A DNA stretch of 64,000 nt, from positions 930,001 to 994,000 of the forward strand of contig JAPZLL010000002.1 of the NCBI GenBank assembly GCA_036250225.1. Direction: 5' to 3'. Below the pieces are notes generated by a model that saw only the letters and a program-made list of their open reading frames with translations, was not told where the DNA came from and did not search any database. This document shows positions 45,254 to 55,859 of the stretch, in pieces (the first letter of the stretch is position 1; each line of letters opens with the position of its first letter). The position numbers and the translations under genes are program-made. The DNA is from Cercophora sp. LCS_1 (Eukaryota > Ascomycota > Sordariomycetes > Sordariales > Lasiosphaeriaceae).

Positions 45254-47320
45254 ATGTCCTTTGTTTTTGCCCGCGGCAGGTTAATTAGTGCCCGGTTGTC
45301 TCCTGCTGCCCTCGCCCCCTCGTTCGCTCGTTGCTTGCCTCGATCTGCGACTGTTGCTGCTGCTGCTGCTTCTTGTGCCACCCGGTTTGGCGTTGGCGTT
45401 GGCGTTGGCTTTGGCGTCCAGGTTGTCAGGATGGTCTCCGTCTCGTCTCTCCCTAGACTGCCCGTCTTCGAGGCAATTGCTCGCCATGACCCCAATTCGA
45501 CCGTTGTCGTGCACTCGGGCAGCGGCCGCCGCTTTCGCTACGGAGAGCTGCTCGGGGACGTCTGCAGGACGCGGAACCGCCTTTATGAGGCTGTTGGGAG
45601 GTCAGATCTTGACGGCGAGCGCATCGCCTTCCTCATCGAGAACAGCTACGACTATGTAGGTAAGCCGATCATAACTCCCAGTTAGACGCAGCTTTACCGA
45701 GGACTTTGCCAATTGACCTGCAAACAAAAGTGACTCTGCTGGCGATTCTCGCCGCGAGGTCCATAGCGGTACCGTTGTCCCCGGCATTCCCGGCCCCGGA
45801 GCTCCAGTATATCTTGAACCACAGTGAAGCCTTGATGCTGTTGTCGTCGGCCAAGTTCGCCAACAAGGCGCAAGAGGTGCTGAGAACAGAGCTGGATGTC
45901 GAGCCGACGTACCTGCAGCTCGACAAGCACCACGGCGGCGCACCGCATGACAAAGTTATCCTCGAGAAGTCAAAACCAGGGGCTGCCGGGATGATGCTTT
46001 ATACCTCGGGTACCACCAACCGGCCGGTATGACCTCCTTAGTCCTTGGAACCATATGATCTATGCCGATGGCTAACCCGATGCCCTGGATCAGAAAGGCG
46101 TTCTGTTACCCCAGGCGGTCATGACGGCCCAAGCTCGTTCCCTCCTACAAGCCTGGGAATACTCTTCCTCTGACCACCTACTGCATGTCCTGCCTCTTCA
46201 CCACATCCACGGCACCATCAACGCCGTGTTCACTCCCCTGTTTGCTGGAAGTAGCATCGAATTCCTCTTCCCATTCAACGCCGATGCAGTATGGAAGCGC
46301 TTTGCCGCTCCCTTCTTAACCCCTGACCAGACCCCCGATCCAGACTCAAATTCCCCTTTCAACAAGCAGGAAAAGGTCACTTTCTTCACCGTCGTGCCCA
46401 CCGTCTACTCGAGGTTACTCTCCACCCACAAAACTCTTGACCCTGACATGCAAAGCGCAACGCGGACAGCCATCAGTCCCGCCAACCTCCGCCTCGCCAT
46501 CTCCGGGTCAGCTGCCCTCCCAACCCCCATCAAGCGCGCCTGGTCTGACCTAAGCGGTGGCAATGTCCTCCTCGAGCGCTTCGGCATGACAGAGGTAGGC
46601 ATGGCACTGAGCTGCGGTCTCGATACAGCCGACCGCGTAGACGGTTCAGTTGGCTGGCCGCTCCCCGGCGTTGAAGCCCGACTCGTCGACGTGGACACCC
46701 ACCAAGTCATCGAAAAGGGCCACGAGCGTGATGCTGACGGCCGCGAGCGCGTCGGCGAAATCCAGCTCCGTGGGCCGACCATCTTTGCCGAGTACTGGCG
46801 AAATCCCGAAGCAACAGCAAAGGAATTCGTCGACTCCAAGGACGGCCGGGGTCAATGGTTCAAGACAGGTGATGTGGCCGTGCGACGTCCCGTCGAATCG
46901 GCCGGGCGCAGCACGCTCCCGAGTCAAAAGGACTGGACACGGGGCGACATGTACTTTATCCTGGGTCGGCGCAGCGCCGACATTATCAAGAGCGGCGGCG
47001 AAAAAGTGTCCGCGCTCGAGGTGGAGCGCGAGATGCTCGCCCTACCGCAGGTGGCCGAGGTGGCGGTTCTGGCCGTCCCGTCGGGCAAGTGGGGGCAAAA
47101 GGTCGGCGCCGTGGTCATTCTCGACCGGGAGCATGTCCCCGAAGGCCGGTGGACGCCACTCGACATGCGGCGCGCGCTCAAGGGGAGGTTGGCCAACTAC
47201 AAGATCCCGCAAGTCCTCAAGGTGGTGACGCACATTCCGCGAAACGCCATGGGCAAGATCAACAAGAAGCAGCTGGTCAAGGACATATTCCAGGATGAAT
47301 TCAGCGGCGATGAGATGTAG
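45254..47320 (+). CDS. Mitochondrial acyl-CoA synthetase of the ACSF3 / malonyl-CoA synthetase type
   Basis: Exons 45254-45659, 45731-46026 and 46094-47320 give 642 residues. Intron 1 (71 bp, GTAAGC..AAAAG) and intron 2 (67 bp, GTATGA, GCTAACC, TCAG) both have in-frame stops when retained. The first 59 residues are Arg/Ala/Ser-rich without acidic residues, as in a mitochondrial presequence; an internal ATG at 45431 could give a shorter form. Adenylate-forming motifs: MLYTSGTTNRPKGV across intron 2 (N where G is usual), LPLHHIHGT, ISGSAALP, LLERFGMTEVGMALS followed by GSVGWPLPGVEARLV, WFKTGDVA, LGRRSADIIKSGGEKVSALEVE and the catalytic-lysine motif RNAMGKINKKQL. The HHIHG and GMTEVGMALS segments match ACSF3 closely. 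Known role: malonate (or methylmalonate) to malonyl-CoA in the matrix, feeding mitochondrial fatty acid and lipoate synthesis. Exact substrate is inferred. Confidence 0.9.
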
Positions 47321-48059
47321 AGAGGGTTACGGAATTGATGGGAAATCATAAAGCTTGTCATTCTTTAGACGCGGGGTGAGGTTTTCTGCACTTTTGGCTA
47401 GACTAGGTCGGGCGGATTGTACATAGATCGTGTAACAACAGGCATAGCATGGCATCCTTCAACAGCAGCAAGGCTACAGGTTGTTATGCGTCGATATTTT
47501 ACCATCAGAACATCCCACAGGATCAAAGGCACGGAAGTTGAGTATTTGCTGACCCGAGGTATATATCCCCGATACTCCGCATAAAAGAAGGGGCAAAATA
47601 ACAAGGCGGAGACATCAAGGTTATACGCACTCATTCCGCGTTCTAGAACGACAACTGCATAGATTTAATCCACAATTTGATATCAACGACTGTCGCAAAC
47701 CCATGTCAGAAGACCTCACTCTGCTAGAAACTAGGCACCCTGGGCAGACCAGGTACGAAATAACGCCATGAGCCTCCCAAATCACGTCCTAATCATCAAA
47801 ACATAAAACATTACAGAAAGACTCTCAGCGCCATAACCCGGCTCACCAGGGTTCAGAAGGGTTAATTTCATGTGCTTTTTGTTCCACTCTGGAAAGGCCA
47901 GAAATGCACCATGTCATAGCATCTAATCATCATCCACCTCATCCGAATTGCCATGAGGAAATCTATCTCGTCCGTGAGTAGGGGTGTTGAGATCCACCGA
48001 ATGCGCCTTACCCAGATGACCGAAGCGACAGCTGTCAGGTGACGGGCACTGGAGAAGTG
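47321..48059. other. Convergent 3' flank between the ACSF3-type gene and eIF4E
   Basis: The sequence is AT-richer with several AATAAA-like and TATTT words, consistent with the 3' UTRs of both neighbours. No conserved open frame on either strand. Confidence 0.5.
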
Positions 48060-48920
48060 TTAAACCGTGAATTTGGCCTTCGCACGGGTGCTTCCACTAT
48101 GAGCGCTGTCGGTGTGGCCAGAAAACTCCAAGGTCTCGTTGGCTGGCAGCTGGAGAACGGCCTTGAACCTCCGACCAATACTCAGGAGGGTTTCTCTGCC
48201 CTTCTCGGGGGTGCGGCCCTTGCCGCCAGCAACATCGCCATCGCCGCGGCCTGGAATGCTCTTCCCTATGGTGCGGGTCCAGACGCCAATACGGAAGAAT
48301 GCCTTGCGAACGTTGACGACCACACCCATGACCTCACCATCCTCCTCGTCCTCGAGCGTCTCGCCAATGGCGGCGAGCATCGTGTGGAGCCAGAGCTGGT
48401 CGATGTTGACGGAGCGCTTGTCCTTGAACTGGTAGGACCATTTACCGCCGTGCTTATTCTGCGGGTCCTCCCACTCGGGTCGCACATCGTCCTTGAAGAG
48501 GTGATAGTCGGATTTAAGCGCCAAGTCGGAGACGGGGGCGATGTTGTTCTGTGGTAACATCGCGTTAGATGGGGCTGATGCTAAAATCAGATCAGTCCGT
48601 ATCAACATACATAAATGCCCCAGAACTCCTCCACGGACTCGAAGGTGATGACCTTCTTAAGAAGGTCGTTCCAGTTGTCACCCTAATATAACATTAGCAA
48701 GGCTCCCGGACAGGCGAATTTGCGCCGCAGGACATACCTTTCCGCTCGCGGGCTTGGTGAACCAAAGGGTCCATTTGTTGGAAAGAGGGTGCTTGACGTT
48801 GAAGTTATCCTTGTCGTGGAAGACTGTGACGAGCTTGCCAGAGTCCTCAGAGGCGCCGCCGTCTACGTTGCCCCCCTCGGGGGAGATGGGGATCGTGGTG
48901 AGGTCAACCTGCTCCGACAT
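48060..48920 (-). CDS. Translation initiation factor eIF4E (mRNA cap-binding protein)
   Basis: Three exons, 48920-48738, 48682-48611 and 48548-48060, give 247 residues. Introns of 55 and 62 bp (GTATGT..TTAG; GTATGT, CTAAC, ACAG) are both phase 0. The start ATG begins MSEQVDL; the frame is open upstream but lacks family features. The cap pocket is complete: W65 (DNWND) and W111-E112 (RPEWED) match human W56 and W102-E103. W82 in FWGIYNNI is the dorsal eIF4G/4E-BP contact, and W175 (RIGVWTR) is also conserved. A loop rich in Gly and charged residues (about 185-205) is longer than in the human protein. The C-terminus SGHTDSAHSGSTRAKAKFTV is typical. Role: cytosolic binding of the m7G cap and recruitment of eIF4G. 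It is divergent from SSB1. Confidence 0.95.
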
Positions 48921-49870
48921 TTTGAAAGCGGGTGCAGGATGGGGACCAAGGACGTTGCGGAGTAGACGAGGATATGGCCCAGATCGAGGAACGTCCGGTA
49001 TTAGAGAAGGGAAGAATTTGCGGTGCACGATTAAGATGCAGGTGGGGGGTTGCTGGAAGGCGCGCCGAGAAAAACGACTTGATGGTTGCCGTTATCGTCG
49101 GAAGGAACAGCTTGATGGGTCTGTTTTCGGGTAATAGCACTCCGCGATGTTCTGAAGGGAAAGTGCGACTTTGCGCCAGGCAAAAGTCGTCCCAAAAGCC
49201 GGTTAGGTGAGGCAAATTGCGAAGAAGGTCAGGTATACTTTGCTGTCTGAGGCGATTGCAAACTCTTGGTATCAGCCACAGGAAATTCAGGTGAAACAAC
49301 CCCTTGTTGCAATTGGCGCCCACCAGATGGAGGGGCAAGGGTCTTTGGTGGCGGGGCAATACTAGCACATGACAGATCATGTGATAAACCGCAAACATGG
49401 ACAAGATATTCGACACCAAAATCCCATCTGAATTGTGTCATGGGGGGTACACTGGCTCTATAAATCCCTTATCAGGTTAGACCGCAGAGTAGTTGACGAC
49501 CCAATTAAGCATACAACTACGAAACGCTGTTCCCGTATAATGTATAATCAATTCATCTGGCGACAGGTCCAGGATCATGCGCAGTGGAACCCAGGAGAAG
49601 GTTGATACCAGTGCAGGGTTATAAGAGTTGAAAGCCGGTTGTTCCTGTTTTTTGTTGGCCTGGGTTCGAGTAAGTGCAGCCCCACCAAGACCCCGGTCGG
49701 GGATTGGGTGGAAAAGTGGGCCATTGGGAGGCGGGAGAAAGTCGCAAAAAAAAAAGTCACCGCCAGGAATAAATTTCTGTCTGCCCCACGCCAAACCGAT
49801 CTCTCTCTGTTCCGCGCCAGCTTCACCTCTCTATCTCAACACATCCCTCTATACACAACACATTCTCAAG
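48921..49870. promoter_or_regulatory. Divergent promoter region of eIF4E and SSB1
   Basis: 950 bp between start codons. On the plus strand the last 100 bases or so are pyrimidine-rich (CTCTCTCTG, CACCTCTCTATC) and run into CTCAAGATG, a typical highly expressed fungal leader. A TATAAA at about 49460 is too far from the SSB1 start to be its obvious core promoter. No coding gene here. Confidence 0.5.
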
Positions 49871-51988
49871 ATGGCGGACGAGGTTTACGATGGTGCCATT
49901 GGCATCGATCTTGGTAAGCTGAGCCTTCCACCGGCTTTCCCTCGCCGCACAGCTTTGGCCGCGGGCGCACTTTTGGACTTGGACTTGGACTTTTGCTAAC
50001 CATCGTCTGTGATGACCAGGCACAACCTACTCCTGCGTTGCCACGTATGAGGGTACCAATGTTGAGATCATCGCCAACGAGCAGGGTAGCTTCACCACCC
50101 CTTCGTTCGTCTCTTTCACCGAGACCGAGCGTCTGATCGGTGAGGCCGCGAAGAACCAGGCTGCCATGAACCCCGTCAACACCGTCTTCGACGTCAAGTA
50201 TGACCCCTCACTTTCAGCATCGGCTTCTTTGCGCTAACAATGTGTTTCCCAGGCGTCTCATCGGTCGCCGCTTCGATGACCCCACCGTCAAGAAGGACAT
50301 GGAGTCGTGGCCCTTCAAGGTCATTGACGATGGTGCTGGCAACCCCAAGGTCGAGGTTGAGTACCTCGGCGAGACCAAGTCTTTCTCCCCCCAGGAGATC
50401 TCTGCTATGGTTCTCACCAAGGTTTGTCTCCGATCTCGCTAGGCTCCTACAAATTGGTACTGACCAACCCCGCACAGATGAAGGAGATTGCCGAGGTGAA
50501 GCTCGGCAAGAAGGTTGAGAAGGCCGTCATCACTGTGCCCGCCTACTTCAACGACAACCAGCGTCAGGCCACCAAGGATGCTGGTGCTATCTCCGGCATG
50601 AACGTTCTCCGTATCATCAACGAGCCTACCGCCGCTGCCATTGCCTATGGTCTCGGCTCCGGCAAGTCTGGCAAGGAGCGCAACGTCCTTATCTACGATC
50701 TTGGCGGTGGTACTTTCGATGTCTCCCTCCTCAACATTCAGGGCGGTGTCTTCACCGTCAAGGCTACTGCCGGTGATACCCATCTTGGTGGCCAGGACTT
50801 CGACACCAACCTCCTTGACCACTGCAAGAAGGAGTTCACCCGCAGGACCAAGAAGGACCTCAGCGGTGACCCGCGTGCCCTCCGCCGTCTCCGCACTGCT
50901 TGCGAGCGTGCCAAGCGTACCCTCTCCAGCGGCGCCCAGACCACCATTGAGATTGACTCTCTCTTCGATGGCGAGGACTTCAACATGCAGATCACCCGTG
51001 CTCGTTTCGAGGATTTGAACGCCAAGGCCTTCTCTGGCACTCTTGAGCCTGTTGCCCAGGTCCTCAAGGACGCTGGCATTGAGAAGAGCGGCGTTGACGA
51101 GATCGTGCTCGTTGGTGGTTCCACCCGTATTCCTCGCATCCAGAAGCTCCTCAGCGAGTTCTTCGATGGCAAGAAGCTTGAGAAGAGCATCAACCCCGAT
51201 GAGGCCGTTGCTTACGGTGCCGCCGTCCAGGCCGGTATCCTCTCCGGCAAGGCCACCTCGGCCGACACCTCTGACCTCCTTCTTTTGGATGTTGTTCCCC
51301 TTTCCCTCGGTGTCGCCATGGAGGGCAACATCTTCGCCCCCGTCGTTCCCCGTGGCTCGACTGTCCCCACCCTCAGGAAACGTACCTTCACCACCGTTGC
51401 CGACAACCAGCAGACCGTTCAGTTCCCCGTTTACCAGGGTGAGCGTGTCAACTGCGAGGACAACACCTCTCTGGGCGAATTCACTCTTGCTCCCATTCCT
51501 CCCATGAAGGCTGGCGAGCCCGTTCTCGAGGTTATCTTTGAGGTCGATGTCAACGGTATCCTCAAGGTTACCGCCACTGAGAAGACCTCTGGCCGCAGCG
51601 CCAACATCACCATCTCCAACTCCGTCGGCAAGCTCTCTTCCGGCGAGATTGAGAAGATGATCACCGGTAAGAATCCATTGCAATGTGACAGATAGAACAG
51701 ATGGCTAACTTGTGCGTAGATGCTGAGAAGTTCAAGACCAACGATGAGGCTTTCAGCAAGCGTTTCGAGGCCAAGCAACAGCTCGAGGCCTACATCCAGC
51801 GCGTTGAGGACATCATCCAGGACCCCACACTCTCCCTCAAGCTCAAGCGCGGCCAGAAGGAGAAGATTGAGCAGTCTCTCAGCGACGCCATGGGCCAGCT
51901 CGAGATCGAAGACTCGACTGCTGACGACCTCAAGAAGAAGGAGCTTGCTCTCAAGAGACTGGTCACCAAGGCCATGTCCTCGCGATAA
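49871..51988 (+). CDS. SSB1: Ribosome-associated Hsp70 chaperone, Ssb type
   Basis: Five exons, 49871-49913, 50020-50197, 50253-50421, 50478-51666 and 51720-51988, give 615 residues, the usual Ssb length. Introns of 106, 55, 56 and 53 bp have consensus ends and CTAAC/CTGAC branch sites, and they cluster toward the 5' end. Hsp70 signatures: GIDLGTTYSCVA, VLIYDLGGGTFDVSLL and EIVLVGGSTRIPRIQKLL. The substrate domain and helical lid follow. The protein ends KAMSSR, without the EEVD of Ssa-type cytosolic Hsp70s, and the stretch TVADNQQTVQFPVYQGERVNCEDN is Ssb-like. Known role: binds nascent chains at the ribosome tunnel exit together with the RAC complex. Codon use is strongly biased to C-ending codons, as in highly expressed genes. 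Confidence 0.96.
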
Positions 51989-54900
51989 ATGCATTGACAT
52001 GTGGTTGGCCTTTCACCTCGGTTTGGGCGCGGTTGGGATGGGACTTTTGAGGAAGACACGATCTGGATGGGAGGCGTCTTCATCTCTTTTTTCGGAGCGG
52101 ATAAAAAGGATTCGGGGCCAGATAGCCTCGGAGGTGTGTTTCTCGCTCCATCATACCCAGCGGGGAAAATGCCTCGAGATTGACGACACGGTTTTCTTTT
52201 TTTTATCGCTTGGCACGCCACGGATGCTCATGACCAAAGATCTTCGCGGCGCAAATGCATGTAGACTATGGGGGTTATCCAAAAGTGATCCAGCGTTGCG
52301 AATTGCAAGTTTACTCATTATGTTCATTGTCATCGGTCGTTTCTGTGAAAAAGCTTTACACTAACTGCCCTGGCGCCGCCTTGGGTGGATTCGACTGGCA
52401 GACTTGCTCCCAACAGGCGCGTATGATGTTGCCAACTGAGAAGGATACACACAACATGGCCTCTCTGGTGTTGGCCAACGCCTCCAAACTTGTGAAGAGC
52501 CATCTCCCTCGAGGAATTATGTCATTCGGACTGTTGGAGCGAACGCCTTTTATTGGGGCCTTGCCGGTATATTGGCTATCCTGAAGGCTATGGGAGTGCA
52601 ACGTCAAAACGCACAAGAAACGCAGTTCCGTCATGGAAAGAACCCATCGGCGCTGCTTGGTGATACAAATGCCTGCTTCCGCCCAGACCGAAGTCCTCTG
52701 CCATACAAAGCTGTCCACCCTTCTCGCAGGGCCTTCCGGGATGGCAGAGCCTAATCGGCATAGCATTGCTGTGGCATGGAAAGGGCAGAAACTGTCACCT
52801 GACGCTTGTCTGGTGCCCTGCGATAGTCTCAGTGGCCGGCGATGAGTATCAACATCACCAACTACTTGACGAAGCTGGAGAGCAAGAGCTCTAAGTTGGG
52901 AAGGCCAGTCCATCCCAGACCAAGCGTTGACGCGTGAGTCAACATCCCCCCCACAAACATGGAGTTGGGAATGCATCAGGTCCAGGTGTGTGGAAAGCAC
53001 AGGAAATGATCGTCATGCATGTCCGTCAGTTCGGCTTGCACCACACAGTTTACTCGGGGAAGACGGCCTCTCGTCGGGTCAACAGCGTAGAAAGCTCCGT
53101 CAAAGGCAAGGTCTCCCCCACCTGACAACGCTGACGAGATGTACACTGAAGAAAGATAGCCAGTTCCGAATTCCGAGCCCCCAGCAAAGACATGGCATGA
53201 GAAAGGCTGTCCCAATACGGCGGATCTCATATCTGGGTCCACGCCACCCCTCCGTGAATCGGACTCGCGGTCCTTTCCATTTATTGACCGCGGGAGAACC
53301 TTGGTATTTATAGCGCATTGGACCAAAAAGTCTCTGCAATCGTGTTGTCTCATCTACATTGTAGGTTAGATGTAGCCCCTTAAAGGCATGATGCTGTGGT
53401 TACCAGCCTCGAGGCAACCCAGCAGACCAGAAGGTTTGCTTTAAACCCTCGGGAGTAACCACCTGCCTAAGGCCTCGACAGCAACTCTCCTTGGTTGCTA
53501 CGGGGTGCTCAAAGAGACGCAAGTCTATGGTTGCCAAATGGCAAAAAGAGCCGCCACGATGGCGTGTCCTCACCGCCGCCTCCCGTCATTGCAACTCCGA
53601 CTCGTCGGACGTCGGCCGGCCGGGGAAACATCTGCCCTTCACGGCAACCCAAACGACGCCAATTGGCCGGTTCAATTCCCCCTACCGAGCCTCGGGGCTT
53701 ACCTCTCTTTCCCCTTGCTCGGACGCCAAGACGGTCTTTACCGACGATCCAGATCTGCCGAGCCCGTAGGCGCAGCCTCCTCCCGAGAGATCCAAGCCCG
53801 AGATCGACCTTTTTTGTGCTCACCTGACCAACACGACAACGACGACATCGATGACGACCCAGCGACAAGTCAACGATATCTCCTTGTGAAACATCAAGCG
53901 ACACGCACTCCTTTTTTTTTTCCCCTCCTCCCCCGCGCTAGAAACCCCCCCGCCTCACAGACGCAGTTGAGAGTAGAAAAAACCCCCGCGAGAGAACAAC
54001 AAATAAAAGGGTTAGAATTGGTCATAGGGTTACACCCGATTTCTTATACGTACTTTGCCAACCAAAACCACCAAAGCAAACATCCCCGCCAAAACAGAGG
54101 AGGAACGACGCCCAGGAAAAAGCCCTCGGAACAAAAGTTTCTGACAAGGGGGGAAAAAAAAAAAAGAGAAGCACCGAGGCAAAAATAAGCTAGGATCTTC
54201 TTCCCCTGCGCCGCGCCTGGCCTCGGCTGTATTCTTCTTGTTCTTGGCAAGGTCATCATCTAATTGCTTGTCGGCGGTCGATTGCTGATGTGGCCAACGT
54301 ATAACGCACGCAAAGACCTCTCCGTGCGCTCTCCTCTGCTCTCGCCAAGCAGTAGATCTGCCAGCTACCGTCTTGGCTTGCATGTCTGAGAAATGCTTCC
54401 TTTCCTCCCCCTCTGCCAAGATGGGCCAAAATGTGACACACACACACAAACGAACGCACCGCAACCGCAACTGTTTTAGCAAACAGAAAATACGACGGAC
54501 GTGGGAACTCCGAAACGAAGGGAAATGCTTTCTTGGCTTTTTGCCGCGATCTAGATGGGGATTGTTGTTCCCCTCCTCGGTGAATTGAGTTTGTTGAGAT
54601 CGTCCCACCGTGGTTTGCTGCTGCACAATCTGCATTGCACCACTGCCAAGCAAGATGTCGTGTAGCCATGATGATTGGTGCGCGAAGCACTGGGGACACC
54701 GGGGAGACCAACGGACCAAGCACTGCGTAAGCTATCGACGCAAGATGTAAAGGGGACGACGACGCGGTAAGACATTAGCGGCGGTGCAACAAGAGATCCC
54801 CACCACCGCGTCCCACCCTTGTTGAGCAAGTCACACTGGGGGGAACATTCGAAAAGATGGGAATGCCTGATCATGTTTTCCTGGGGTATGTATATGCTTC

Positions 54901-55306
54901 TTGATGATAGTCAGGCCACACAAACAAGTGGCTTGCTTCCTGCCCAAAACTGTCCCTCATCCTCCTCAGGTCGTCAGCCGACCCTCCAAATCTCCAACAT
55001 TGGTTTCCCTCCAATGAAGTACCTCTCTAGTCATGATGCTCCTGCCCGCTGCTAACCGATATGTCGTTGCGGGGAATGAGAAAATATAGAAAGAAAAAAA
55101 AAACACCTCGAAACTTTTTTTTCTTCATACATAAGGCGAGTAATGGCGCCGGATTACAGGGAATATCGCTGCTTGTCATGGTCGTAGTGTGGAAAAAAGG
55201 GGGAAATCATAAAGCTTGCCTGGGCTTGCTATTTCCCGTGGTAATGATTAAAACAATGTAAAGAAACGAATCGTCGGGGGTTTTTTTTGTCGACGAGAAG
55301 AATCCA
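51989..55306. other. Gene-free stretch between SSB1 and the 113-residue gene
   Basis: The first 350 bases suit the SSB1 3' UTR. I see no gene in 52.3-53.4 kb. From about 53.5 to 54.1 kb the plus strand looks like a promoter and leader (CAACACGACAACGACGAC words, long T/C runs) but no coding region with family features follows. About 55060-55306 is probably the 3' UTR of the minus-strand gene. Confidence 0.4.
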
Positions 55307-55648
55307 TCACTCGACAACTGCAACCTCGAAGAAATCGCCCTTGCTCTCGTCCTGGTGCTCGCCGTAGTGGACAGGTCCAAGCTTCAGGAACCGGAAGTTG
55401 CTCTTGGACCCGTCAGAGGACAGGCTAGATGTGCGGCGCTTGGTGGCATCAAGGGCGGGCTGCCCAACGGTGACGGGCTCGATTTTCTTCTCAACCGCGG
55501 CCAGGTTGTCGGCAGTGAGGGGCTCTGCGGCCTTGGTCTTCGCTTGGGCGCGGGGGTACGAGTCCGATGTGTTCGGGGCCAGCGAGAGGAAGGCAGTGGG
55601 GAGCCGGCGAACCGGAGGGAAAGGAGCAGGCTGTCCGCTGGTCGACAT
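55307..55648 (-). CDS. Small conserved-looking fungal protein of unknown function (113 residues)
   Basis: Single exon. The ATG at 55648 lies in ATCACCATGTCG, an excellent fungal start context, and a TATA box sits about 205 bp upstream on the same strand. The N-terminus is Pro/Ser-rich; the middle carries RRTSSLSSDGSK, a possible phosphorylation site; the C-terminus NFRFLKLGPVHYGEH then a D/E-rich tail looks like the conserved core. No signal peptide, membrane segment or known domain. I believe similar short proteins with a RFLKLGPVH core occur in other filamentous ascomycetes, but this is from memory. The TATA box and isolated position suggest a regulated gene rather than housekeeping. Confidence 0.75.
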   Translation of the reverse strand: MSTSGQPAPFPPVRRLPTAFLSLAPNTSDSYPRAQAKTKAAEPLTADNLAAVEKKIEPVTVGQPALDATKRRTSSLSSDGSKSNFRFLKLGPVHYGEHQDESKGDFFEVAVVE

Positions 55649-55853
55649 GGTGATGATTTTTGTCGGCGTGTTTTTATGCTTTATGAAAGATTGTGCGTAG
55701 ATGCGGGGAGGAGAGACCGAGGCGTTTGGCGGGGAAAAGTTGACTGGAGCAGCTGATGATAGACAGAGGGGAGAGGTCTGGCAGGAAGCAACGGCACTGG
55801 AGTTGTGGACGATGGAGAAGAAAGTTTGAACTCAAGAAGGGGAGTGGAGGCAC

Positions 55854-55859
55854 TTTATA
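55854..55859 (-). promoter_or_regulatory. TATA box of the 113-residue gene
   Basis: TATAAA on the minus strand (TTTATA on plus), followed about 30-50 nt downstream by a pyrimidine-rich stretch (CCACTCCCCTTC, CTTTCTTCTCC) suited to transcription start, giving a leader of about 175 nt. Confidence 0.6.

Noticed and set aside
50439..51683. 414-codon open frame antisense to SSB1
   Set aside because: Long antisense frames are a known artefact of the strong codon bias of Hsp70 genes. The translation is a Gly/Leu/Glu-rich mirror with no family features.
53505..54188. 227-codon plus-strand frame at 53.5-54.2 kb
   Set aside because: Composition follows the simple C/T and GAC-type leader words, not codon-biased coding sequence. 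No motif and no supporting splice pattern.
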